Part shown: piece after piece, positions 1-6,833 of the stretch
Layout: each line of letters begins with the position of its first letter
How positions within the stretch are numbered: the first letter of the stretch is position 1
Assembly: GCF_000424145.1 (NCBI RefSeq)
Contig: NZ_AUJI01000041.1
Coordinates: forward strand, 1 to 46,213
Direction: 5' to 3'
From: Butyrivibrio sp. AC2005
Lineage (GTDB): Bacteria > Bacillota > Clostridia > Lachnospirales > Lachnospiraceae
DNA length: 46,213 nt
The notes under the pieces: generated by a model
What the model was told of the DNA's origin: nothing
Databases searched by the model: none
The model's input: the letters and a program-made list of their open reading frames with translations, nothing else
Position numbers and translations under genes: made by a program

Positions 1-285
1 GAGGCAGAGGACGCCCTCAATCGTTGGCTCTGGTGGGCAAGTCACAGCAGGATTGGTGCTTTCAAGGAACTTTACCTCAAGATCAAACGTCACAGGGAGC
101 ACATACTGAATGCAATAAGGCTAGGCATGAGTAACGCTCGAATTGAAGCTACTAATAACAAAATCAAGCTGATTATCCGTAAGGCATATGGTTTTCGCAA
201 CATCCAAAACATGCTCGATATGGTCTACTTAGTATGCTCGGATTTGAGTATTCCACTTCCTAACAGAAAACCTCGAGGCGCATGA
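1..285 (+). CDS. ISL3-family transposase, C-terminal part
   Basis: This is an open frame from the window edge to TGA at 283-285, giving the last 94 residues. It shows the C-terminal signature of ISL3-family DDE transposases: a SNARIEATNNKIKLIIRKAYGFRN-like block, where the E of 'IEATN' corresponds to the family's last catalytic acid, followed by a short tail. ISL3 transposases are normally about 400-430 residues, so about three quarters is missing because of the window edge. Nothing in the visible part is broken. It would move the element by DNA cut-and-paste. There is no functional link to the genes downstream beyond having landed next to them. Confidence 0.8.
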   Translation, partial: EAEDALNRWLWWASHSRIGAFKELYLKIKRHREHILNAIRLGMSNARIEATNNKIKLIIRKAYGFRNIQNMLDMVYLVCSDLSIPLPNRKPRGA

Positions 286-342
286 TCAGCATAAATGCTG
301 GGGATGATGGCATTTTTCACCCACCATTACCCCTGAAGAGCC
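1..342 (+). mobile_element. Right end of an ISL3-family insertion sequence (partial)
   Basis: The window opens inside a transposase gene and the element appears to end at CCCCTGAAGAGCC. Read on the other strand this is GGCTCTTCAGGGG, the GGCTCTT-type terminal inverted repeat of the ISL3 (IS204/IS1001/IS1165) family. The left end lies outside the window, so the inverted repeat and the usual 8-bp target duplication cannot be checked. If the boundary is right, the right-flank duplication would be GAAAAACA at 343-350, which falls in the foot of the hairpin that follows. Confidence 0.65.
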
Positions 343-344
343 GA

Positions 345-382
345 AAAACAGCCCCAAATGAGTGTAATCTCGGGGCTGTTTT
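345..382 (+). terminator. Hairpin repeat element, copy 1 (terminator-like)
   Basis: An 11-bp perfect stem, AAAACAGCCCC (345-355) with GGGGCTGTTTT (372-382), encloses a loop containing GAGTG. It is followed by TGCTTGGTGATAAAGTGATGAT, a flank shared with copy 2 at 2607 and more weakly copy 3 at 9433. Copies 2 and 3 carry an A-T pair where this copy has C-G, so the stem covaries. The IS end abuts it on the left. It may end transcripts leaving the IS and lies just before the CPBP gene. Confidence 0.7.
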
Positions 383-426
383 CTGCTTGGTGATAAAGTG
401 ATGATATGAAGGAGACATAACAATAT

Positions 427-1206
427 ATGGAAAAACGTGTAAAATGGTACGTAGGTCTAAGCTATTTTGTATTTTGGTTTATGGTGCTGGGATTATGCGG
501 GACAGCAAGCATGGTATTTCACTGCCCTCCGGTTGTAATGAGGATTTTATCCAATATCTGCGCATGGGCACCGACAATTGTGTTGCTTATAGGTTTTAAG
601 TATTTTTGCCCTGACCGCAGTATTGCTGATTTTTACAAAAAAGCTTTTGGTGGAAAGATAAGCATAGTAACGCTGGTAGCTTCAGCTATACTTACTCTTG
701 GAGCTACTATTATTACAGTATTTGTTTTGTCCTTGATTCAGGGGAAGGCATTTGGTGAGTACTGGAATCTTGGATCCTACCCGTTCTGGGCGTCATTTTT
801 ATTCTCGATCACAACGGGGCCAACAGGAGAAGAGTCAGGCTGGAGAGGATATCTTCGCCCATACCTTAATGCAAAATACAGTTTTTTCAGTGCATCAGTG
901 ATACAGGGAGTTATATGGGCATTCTGGCATACCATACTCTGGTTTGTAGATTCAGATTATATGGGAATCCAGATGATACCATACGTTCTATCCAATGTCA
1001 TCGTAATGACGGGACTTTGCTTTATCATGAATCTTTTCATGCAAAAGAATGACAATCTGATCTATGGCATAGTGATACACTTTTGCTTTAATTTCCTGTA
1101 TTGTTTCTTACAGGTTGATATTTGGTTTTATGTGGTTTTGTCAGCGATATACATGGTTATAATTGCGCTGATATGCTGGAAAAAGAGTACGTTGTCCAAT
1201 AGGTGA
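427..1206 (+). CDS. CPBP-family intramembrane metalloprotease
   Basis: A 259-residue multi-pass membrane protein of the CPBP (Rce1-like/Abi) family, which are intramembrane proteases that in Firmicutes often process or give self-protection against secreted peptides. All three motifs are intact: EExxxR (E135, E136, R140 in GEESGWRG), FxxxH ending at H168 (AFWHT), and HxxxN (H218, N222). The predicted glutamate/histidine centre therefore looks complete. The start is supported by GAAGGAGA about 12 bases upstream. It is followed at 100 bases by the MFS exporter and its leader, and sits between hairpin copies 1 and 2, so the two may be cotranscribed. Its substrate is unknown; a role in peptide maturation or immunity is inferred from the family. 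Confidence 0.85.
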   Translation: MEKRVKWYVGLSYFVFWFMVLGLCGTASMVFHCPPVVMRILSNICAWAPTIVLLIGFKYFCPDRSIADFYKKAFGGKISIVTLVASAILTLGATIITVFVLSLIQGKAFGEYWNLGSYPFWASFLFSITTGPTGEESGWRGYLRPYLNAKYSFFSASVIQGVIWAFWHTILWFVDSDYMGIQMIPYVLSNVIVMTGLCFIMNLFMQKNDNLIYGIVIHFCFNFLYCFLQVDIWFYVVLSAIYMVIIALICWKKSTLSNR

Positions 1207-1240
1207 TAACCATTTTATGATTGAAAATAGGAGGAAGGAC

Positions 1241-1276
1241 ATGATCAATTGCAGTGTATATGCTCCATGCAGATGA
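1241..1276 (+). CDS. Candidate 11-codon leader peptide before the MFS exporter
   Basis: A start codon with a strong AGGAGGA site (1229-1235) opens an 11-residue frame, MINCSVYAPCR, ending at 1276. Its last codons are the 5' arm of a hairpin whose 3' arm covers the exporter's Shine-Dalgarno sequence. This is the layout of drug-inducible translational attenuators such as those before erm and mef genes. It is too short to judge by coding statistics, and the regulatory role is inferred from geometry. Confidence 0.45.
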   Translation: MINCSVYAPCR

Positions 1277-1293
1277 AAAATATTTGTATGGAG
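1263..1293 (+). promoter_or_regulatory. SD-sequestering attenuator hairpin of the MFS gene
   Basis: CTCCATGCAGAT (1263-1274) pairs with ATTTGTATGGAG (1282-1293) over 12 positions, two of them G-U, around a 7-base loop. The 3' arm contains most of the GGAGG site (1290-1294) used by the exporter at 1305. The 5' arm is codons 8-11 and the stop codon of the leader peptide, so a ribosome stalled on the leader would open the site. Confidence 0.55.
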
Positions 1294-1304
1294 GTTAAAT
1301 AATA

Positions 1305-2582
1305 ATGAAAAACAGAATAAAGGAATTAAGAGATTTTTACATAATCTGGATCACACAGAGCTTATCACAGCTTGGAAGTGCAATAACAGGATTTGCGCTT
1401 ACGCTTTGGATGTATGAAAAAACTGGATCAGCGCTGAGTACAGCAGCGCTTACGATATGCACTTATGCGCCATATGTCATTATGAGCATTTTTGCCGGAG
1501 CTATAACAGATAAATTCGACAAAAAGAAAACCATGCTCATATGCGATCTTTTAGCGGCGCTTACGACGGTAGCTGTATTTGTGCTGTATAAAACAGATAC
1601 GCTGACCATGTGGCATCTATATGCCATCAATGCCTTTTCAGGTCTTATGAACACTGTTCAGCAGCCTGCTTCGGAAGTGGCATATTCACTTATCGTTCCA
1701 AAAGAGCATTATCAAAAGACCAGTGGCTTTCAGCAGTTGTCACGTTCGCTTATTTCAATTGGCAATCCGCTGATAGCTGCAGCACTTTATGGATTGGCAG
1801 GGTTGGATACGGTTATCGCCGTAGATCTTCTGTCTTTTGCCATAGCATTTGTGGCATTATTGTTCTTTATAAAATTACCTGAGATCAAGGACGGAACAAG
1901 TAAGGACGAAAACGTGATCAAACTGGCTAAAGAGGGGCTAAAGTTCCTAAAAGAAACTCCGCTCATACTTACCGTAATACTGTTTATGGCGGGGGTTAAC
2001 CTCACAGCTTCAGCCTTTGATGCAGTACTTCCGGCCCTTGTCATACCTCAAAAAGGTAACAATGTTTATGGGATCGTAACAGCATGCTCAGGACTGGCCA
2101 TGGTAGCAGGAAGTTTCCTTCCAATGATCCTGCCAAAGCCCAAGGACAGGGTAAGAGTCATATATCTCACGATGCTTTTTGCGCTGGGGATAGAGAATTT
2201 TTTACTAGCCTTTGCAAGAAGCTCTGTTTTATGGTGCATAGGCCAGATAATAGGATGGGTGTTTGTTCCACTCATGGCAGCCAACCAGAATGTAATAATG
2301 CGGAATGTCATTCCAATAGAGCTTCAGGGAAGAGTATACGCTTGCAGGAATACTCTGCAGTTCTTTACTATTCCGATCGGACTTTTCCTTGGCGGACTCT
2401 TTGTAGACAAGATCTGCGAACCGTTTATGGCATTGAAAAGTAATGATCCATTCTGGACTTTTCTTTTCGGAAGCGGTAAGGGTTCAGGTGCCGCAATGAT
2501 GATGTTTATTCTTGGTGTGACAGGAACAGCCATATGTATAATCTCCGGTCAGATTATGAAAAAATATAAATATACTGAGTAA
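1305..2582 (+). CDS. MFS drug exporter, Mef/MFS_3 type
   Basis: A 425-residue, 12-segment major facilitator with the N-terminal layout of macrolide-efflux (Mef-like) and MFS_3 proteins. 'FYIIWITQSLSQLGSAI' leads into helix 1, 'YEKTGSALSTA' follows, and motif A reads 'GAITDKFDKKK' at about residues 65-75. It would use the proton gradient to export a small hydrophobic drug or peptide from the membrane. It starts 10 bases after a GGAGG that is buried in the attenuator hairpin above, which suggests drug-inducible translation. It ends 24 bases before hairpin copy 2. The substrate cannot be read from sequence; macrolide or ketolide efflux is the nearest analogy, and a lantibiotic or other amphiphile is equally possible. 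Confidence 0.85.
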   Translation: MKNRIKELRDFYIIWITQSLSQLGSAITGFALTLWMYEKTGSALSTAALTICTYAPYVIMSIFAGAITDKFDKKKTMLICDLLAALTTVAVFVLYKTDTLTMWHLYAINAFSGLMNTVQQPASEVAYSLIVPKEHYQKTSGFQQLSRSLISIGNPLIAAALYGLAGLDTVIAVDLLSFAIAFVALLFFIKLPEIKDGTSKDENVIKLAKEGLKFLKETPLILTVILFMAGVNLTASAFDAVLPALVIPQKGNNVYGIVTACSGLAMVAGSFLPMILPKPKDRVRVIYLTMLFALGIENFLLAFARSSVLWCIGQIIGWVFVPLMAANQNVIMRNVIPIELQGRVYACRNTLQFFTIPIGLFLGGLFVDKICEPFMALKSNDPFWTFLFGSGKGSGAAMMMFILGVTGTAICIISGQIMKKYKYTE

Positions 2583-2606
2583 GACTCTAGATTTGAATTT
2601 CAGTGT

Positions 2607-2644
2607 AAAACAGACCCAATTGAGTGAAACAAAGGGTCTGTTTT
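2607..2644 (+). terminator. Hairpin repeat element, copy 2 (terminator)
   Basis: AAAACAGACCC (2607-2617) pairs with GGGTCTGTTTT (2634-2644), followed by a T tract and TTTGGTGATAATGTAATGAT. The AGTGTA before the stem is shared with copy 3, and the GAGTG in the loop with copy 1. It ends the CPBP-MFS unit. Confidence 0.8.
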
Positions 2645-2713
2645 TTATTTGGTGATAATGTAATGATTGTGGGATGGTGAGCAAACAGACTAGAGTTAGG
2701 GAGAATTAGAGTG

Positions 2714-4126
2714 ATGGAAAAAAAGAATACGATTTTTGGAGATGGAAAATTTTATAAAAACGTACTGGCGATAGCAGTACCAATAATGCTTCAACAGCTT
2801 ATTCAGAGCATGGTGTCGCTTATTGATAATTTTATGGTTTCAGGGCTTGGTGATATATCAATGTCGGGTGTAAATATTGCCGGTCAGGTGCTTTTTGTGT
2901 TTATGGTCTTAATGAACACGATCACTATGACCGGTGGAATATTCCTTACGCAGTTTTTTGGTGCAAAAGACCGTGGCGGAATGCAGCAGGCATTTATGTT
3001 TAAATTGCTTGCCGGACTTGTGGCGCTCATTCCATACCTTATGGTGTGCCTTGTATATCCAAGAGAAATTTTATCGCTGATGGTTATTGGAAATACACAG
3101 GCGCCTCTTATCCTTGATGAGGCAGTTCCATACATGCGGATCATGGCTGTTGTGGGAATTCCCATGATCATTTCTATTTGCATTGCCAGTTCACTTAGGG
3201 ATATGGGAAGAGTTAAAACACCTCTTGTTGTAACTGTAATTGCAACACTTACAAACACGGTATTCAATTATCTTCTTATATATGGAAATTTTGGCTTCCG
3301 TGCACTTGGGGTACGAGGAGCTGCTTATGCAACTGTTATAGCCAGAACATTGGAGTTTGTAATATTTGTATTTATTTATTATAAAAGCAGACCTGATTTT
3401 GCAATTCGTTTAAACAGAGATTTCATGGTAGATGGAAAGCTGTTTAAGGAAATATTAAAGAAAGGTGCTCTGATGCTTTTATGTGAGATGACCTGGGTTC
3501 TTTCAGAAACCTTAACGACGGCTATCTATAACGGAAGAGGCGGAGCAGATGTAGTTTCAGGTATGGCATCGAGCTTTGCCATAGCTAACCTGTTTTTTGT
3601 AGCATTTGGTGGAATCTACTCAGCAACTACCGTAATAATTGGAAAAACCCTTGGTGAGGGAAATCTTGAAAAAGCCCGCAGAGAAAAGACTTGGCTTTTA
3701 TCAGGAGCTATCGTATTTGGTGTTGCCATGACTTTTGTCGGATTTGCTACAACACTTATCATTCCTGTTGTGTTTGGAAAGCTAAGTCCAAGTGCTATTG
3801 CAATTTCAAGGAGCATGGTAATACTTATGGCGTTTTTTATGCCTGTATGGGTACTTGTAAACGCACAGCAGGCTATTGCAAGATCCGGTGGCGACACGAA
3901 GATGGGGGCATATGCAGATGCCGGAATAACAATAGTGGTCATGCTCCCTATGCTTTTCCTGCTTGCACGATATACCGATTTCGGCCCGGTACAGATGTAC
4001 CTTTGCGTAAAGCTTCTGGATATTGTCAGGACCATTATATTTTATTTTTGGCTAAAGAAAGAGCGCTGGCTTAATAATCTTGCAGGTGAACATCAGTCAG
4101 ACCCACTTGCCCAGACGGCTTCATGA
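2714..4126 (+). CDS. MATE-family multidrug/sodium antiporter
   Basis: A 470-residue, 12-segment protein with two homologous halves of the MATE (NorM/DinF) family, which exports cationic drugs in exchange for Na+ or H+. Typical signatures are 'AVPIMLQQLIQSMVSLIDNFMV' at the start of half one, 'AARTLE'-like cytoplasmic loop residues near 215, and 'ARSGGDTK' near 395. A GTG at 2711 directly precedes ATG 2714; the ATG is preferred because AGGGAG (about 2698-2703) is then 10-11 bases away. It lies between hairpin copy 2 and the promoter of a BceRS-type system, so it may be its own unit. Substrate unknown. Confidence 0.88.
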   Translation: MEKKNTIFGDGKFYKNVLAIAVPIMLQQLIQSMVSLIDNFMVSGLGDISMSGVNIAGQVLFVFMVLMNTITMTGGIFLTQFFGAKDRGGMQQAFMFKLLAGLVALIPYLMVCLVYPREILSLMVIGNTQAPLILDEAVPYMRIMAVVGIPMIISICIASSLRDMGRVKTPLVVTVIATLTNTVFNYLLIYGNFGFRALGVRGAAYATVIARTLEFVIFVFIYYKSRPDFAIRLNRDFMVDGKLFKEILKKGALMLLCEMTWVLSETLTTAIYNGRGGADVVSGMASSFAIANLFFVAFGGIYSATTVIIGKTLGEGNLEKARREKTWLLSGAIVFGVAMTFVGFATTLIIPVVFGKLSPSAIAISRSMVILMAFFMPVWVLVNAQQAIARSGGDTKMGAYADAGITIVVMLPMLFLLARYTDFGPVQMYLCVKLLDIVRTIIFYFWLKKERWLNNLAGEHQSDPLAQTAS

Positions 4127-4159
4127 AGTATTGGAGGTTTGTGTGGGACTTGCTTCATA

Positions 4160-4188
4160 TGGATTATTAGCACTACTCTGCTTATAAT
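4160..4188 (+). promoter_or_regulatory. Probable sigma-A promoter of the response regulator
   Basis: TATAAT at 4183-4188 lies 17 bases after a TGGATT (4160-4165) that serves as a poor -35, with TGC just upstream of the -10. The start codon follows 68 bases later. Confidence 0.45.
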
Positions 4189-4255
4189 CTTTATATATAG
4201 ATGAACAAGGAGCTTTGGCTGGTAGTATAGTAATATGTGTGGAGGAGCACATGAA

Positions 4256-4966
4256 ATGAAGCTGTTTTTACTTGAAGATGATGACGCAATTGGAATGGGG
4301 CTTAAGTACTCTCTGGAAAAAGAGGGGTATGAGGTCGTTCATGTTAAAACAAAGGCAGATGCAGAAGACGCCTTTAGCATAAATACATTTGATATATGCA
4401 TCCTGGATATCAATCTTCCGGATGGAAATGGCTATGATGTGTGCAAATTCATCAAAGAAAAAGAGGATGTTCCGGTAATCTTTCTTACAGCAAGCGATGC
4501 AGAAGTCAACGTGGTCATGGGCCTTGAGATGGGTGCAGATGATTACGTGTGCAAGCCCTTCAGGATCAATGAGCTCATGGCCAGGATCAAGACTGTTCTT
4601 AGAAGAAGTGGCAAAGGGTTGGCTAATTCCGGAGCGGAGAGAAGCGGGATCCTTGAAATAAAAAACGTCCGCATTCATACTGGCGAAGCTAAAGTTGGCT
4701 TATTGGATGAGTCGACTGAAAAAGAGGAAATGGTTGAGCTTACTGCCCTGGAGTACAGATTGCTTTTAGCATTTTATAATAACAGGGGCGTTGTTATGTC
4801 AAGAAGTCAGCTCCTTGAAGAGATGTGGGATGTAAGCGGTGATTTTGTCAACGATAATACTCTTACTGTCTACATTAAAAGACTTAGGGATAAGATAGAA
4901 AAAGACCCGGCTAACCCTCAGATCATTAAAACCGTCAGAGGACTTGGGTATATACTTGAAAAGTGA
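4256..4966 (+). CDS. OmpR-family response regulator, BceR-like
   Basis: A 236-residue response regulator. The receiver domain (1-115) has acidic residues at 7-10, phospho-acceptor D51 in 'ILDINLPDG', T78 and K100 in 'CKPF'. A winged-helix Trans_reg_C domain ends in 'TVRGLGYILEK'. ATG 4256 is chosen over 4235 because GGAGGA (4241-4246) sits 9 bases before it and the product then begins 'MKLFLLEDD', the normal family start. A kinase follows 48 bases on, then an ABC transporter whose promoter carries two TNACA-N4-TGTAA-like sites, the pattern reported for BceR-like regulators. It probably activates that transporter when the module senses an antimicrobial peptide. Confidence 0.88.
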   Translation: MKLFLLEDDDAIGMGLKYSLEKEGYEVVHVKTKADAEDAFSINTFDICILDINLPDGNGYDVCKFIKEKEDVPVIFLTASDAEVNVVMGLEMGADDYVCKPFRINELMARIKTVLRRSGKGLANSGAERSGILEIKNVRIHTGEAKVGLLDESTEKEEMVELTALEYRLLLAFYNNRGVVMSRSQLLEEMWDVSGDFVNDNTLTVYIKRLRDKIEKDPANPQIIKTVRGLGYILEK

Positions 4967-5014
4967 TATGCAGATTTTGTGAGAACAGTATTAGCATGAT
5001 TGGGGAATTGCAAA

Positions 5015-6013
5015 ATGTTCAGAAATAAGGAATTCAAGTTTATGTTTATTACGGCAGCTGTTTTTACAGCTGCTCTTTCTGTATGTGGATATGCAATTTG
5101 TGGCGTAGCTGCAGCTGTTTTGGTATTGATCCTGGGAATAGGCATTACAACAGGGTTTGTGATGATCACAAGGCGAAGATATGCTGATATTGATGCACTG
5201 AATTCTTATCTTGTAAGAGTTCTTGCCGGAGATGAAGCCCCTGGTATTCTGGATCAGGAAGAGGGCGAACTGTCACTTCTTAAGACAAACATCTACAAGG
5301 CAACATCTACTCTTAATTATCAAAAAGATCTTTTATCAAAAGATAAGCTGGCACTTTCAAATGCCATAGCAGATATCAGTCATCAGCTCAAGACTCCTCT
5401 GACATCCATGATCGTCATGAACGATCTTTTAAAGACAGAGGATGATGAAGGGAAACGAAAGGAATTTCTTACAACCCAGTCAAATCAGCTGGACAGGATG
5501 AGCTGGCTTATTCAGACGCTTTTAAAATTATCAAAGATCGATGCAGGGACCATAACCATGAAGCCTGAACAAGTACAGGCTGGGCTCCTTGTTCAGGAAG
5601 TCATAAAAGCCTTTGAAATTCAGATGGAACTTAAAAATATAAGCTGTAAAAAACAAATTTCTGATATTTCTTTTAACTGCGACAGAAACTGGACTATAGA
5701 AGCGCTTCAAAATATTGTGAAAAACTGCATTGAACATATGGAGAGTGGAGATCTGCTATCTATAAGTACGTCGGATACCAATATCTATAAGGAGATCACA
5801 ATAGAAGATACCGGCTGCGGAATAGCAGGGGAAGACCTTCCGCATATTTTTGAAAGGTTCTATAAGGGTAAAAATGCCGGCAAGGACAGCGTTGGTATAG
5901 GGCTTGCTCTTTCAAAGACCATTATTACCAGCCAGCATGGCGACATCATTGTTGAAAGCACCGAAGGTGTGGGGACAAAGTTCTCTGTGCGGTTTTATAA
6001 GACGATCATTTGA
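5015..6013 (+). CDS. Intramembrane-sensing histidine kinase, BceS-like
   Basis: A 332-residue kinase with two adjacent N-terminal membrane segments (about 9-28 and 30-50) and almost no extracytoplasmic loop, the hallmark of intramembrane-sensing BceS-type kinases that take their signal from the partner transporter. The phospho-acceptor is H123 in 'ISHQLKTPLTS'. The ATPase domain has an N box, 'EDTGCGI' and 'GIGLALSK'. ATG 5015 is preferred to the TTG at 5000 because GGGGA lies 9 bases upstream. It is cotranscribed with the regulator before it and is followed by the regulated ABC operon. It should phosphorylate the D51 regulator. Confidence 0.87.
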   Translation: MFRNKEFKFMFITAAVFTAALSVCGYAICGVAAAVLVLILGIGITTGFVMITRRRYADIDALNSYLVRVLAGDEAPGILDQEEGELSLLKTNIYKATSTLNYQKDLLSKDKLALSNAIADISHQLKTPLTSMIVMNDLLKTEDDEGKRKEFLTTQSNQLDRMSWLIQTLLKLSKIDAGTITMKPEQVQAGLLVQEVIKAFEIQMELKNISCKKQISDISFNCDRNWTIEALQNIVKNCIEHMESGDLLSISTSDTNIYKEITIEDTGCGIAGEDLPHIFERFYKGKNAGKDSVGIGLALSKTIITSQHGDIIVESTEGVGTKFSVRFYKTII

Positions 6014-6038
6014 GACAAGTTTCAAAAGACCGACAATA

Positions 6039-6074
6039 TTACAAAATTGTAATGGAAAAGTCACGGGATTGTAA
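6039..6074 (+). promoter_or_regulatory. Tandem BceR-type operator before the ABC operon
   Basis: TTACA-AAAT-TGTAA (6039-6052) matches TNACA-N4-TGTAA exactly. A second site, TCACG-GGAT-TGTAA (6061-6074), has one mismatch and sits 22 bases downstream. The same main site and the same 22-base offset occur at 17511. The motif is the published binding site of BceR-like regulators. Confidence 0.75.
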
Positions 6075-6137
6075 GCATGGAAAACTAAACTTTTCTTAGA
6101 CAATGAAAATATGTTTAAGAAGGGAGACAAAACAAAA

Positions 6138-6833
6138 ATGAACATTTTGGAAATCAGAAACCTTTGTAAAGTATATGGGACAGGAGAGACAAGAGTTGAT
6201 GCTCTTAAAGATGTCTCTTTTGATATAGAACAGGGAGAGTTTGTGGCAATCGTAGGCCCTTCCGGGTCTGGCAAGTCTACACTGCTCCATATTCTTGGCG
6301 GGGTTGACGTCCCTACATCGGGAAGCTGCAACATCGCAGGTACGGACATCGGAAAACTTGATGAGACCAAGCTTGCGATCTTTCGAAGAAGAAATATCGG
6401 ACTTATTTATCAGTTTTACAACCTTATTCCGATCTTGAACGTGGAAGAGAATATGACACTTCCAATCCTTCTGGATGGAAAAAAGCCTGACAAGAAGCTC
6501 CTTAATGACCTTGTGGAAAAGCTTGGATTAAAAGAGAGATTATCACATCTTCCAAATCAGCTCTCCGGAGGTCAGCAGCAGAGGGTATCAATAGGTAGGG
6601 CGCTTATGAATCATCCAGCTCTGCTTCTTGCAGACGAGCCCACAGGTAACCTGGATTCTGAGAACAGTAAGGAGATCATATCGCTTCTTCGAAAGTTCAA
6701 TAAGGAAAACAACCAGACGGTCATCATAATCACCCATGATGAAAAGATAGCTCTTTCTGCTGACAGAGTTATTACCATCGAGGATGGCCGGATAACAAGA
6801 GATTCGGGGAAAGAAGGGGTGATGGCATCATGA
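6138..6833 (+). CDS. ABC transporter ATPase of a BceAB/MacB-like resistance transporter
   Basis: A 231-residue ATPase of the LolD/MacB/BceA class. It shows Walker A 'GPSGSGKST' (40-48), Q-loop Q92, signature 'LSGGQQQR' (142-149), Walker B 'ALLLADEP' and H-loop 'ITHDE'. ATG 6138 follows AAGGGAGA; an upstream ATG at 6111 would add a non-homologous stretch. Its stop overlaps the permease start (ATGA), so the two are translationally coupled. With the operator upstream and the two-component genes before it, this is the transporter half of a peptide-sensing and detoxification module. Confidence 0.9.
   Translation: MNILEIRNLCKVYGTGETRVDALKDVSFDIEQGEFVAIVGPSGSGKSTLLHILGGVDVPTSGSCNIAGTDIGKLDETKLAIFRRRNIGLIYQFYNLIPILNVEENMTLPILLDGKKPDKKLLNDLVEKLGLKERLSHLPNQLSGGQQQRVSIGRALMNHPALLLADEPTGNLDSENSKEIISLLRKFNKENNQTVIIITHDEKIALSADRVITIEDGRITRDSGKEGVMAS

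Noticed and set aside
1463..1654. Minus-strand and alternate-frame ORFs inside the MFS, MATE, RR and permease genes
   Set aside because: They are shadows of strong plus-strand genes, lack ribosome sites and have no recognisable domains.
6111..6137. Longer N-terminus of the first ABC ATPase
   Set aside because: The AAGGGAGA ribosome site lies inside this stretch and the family start is at 6138.
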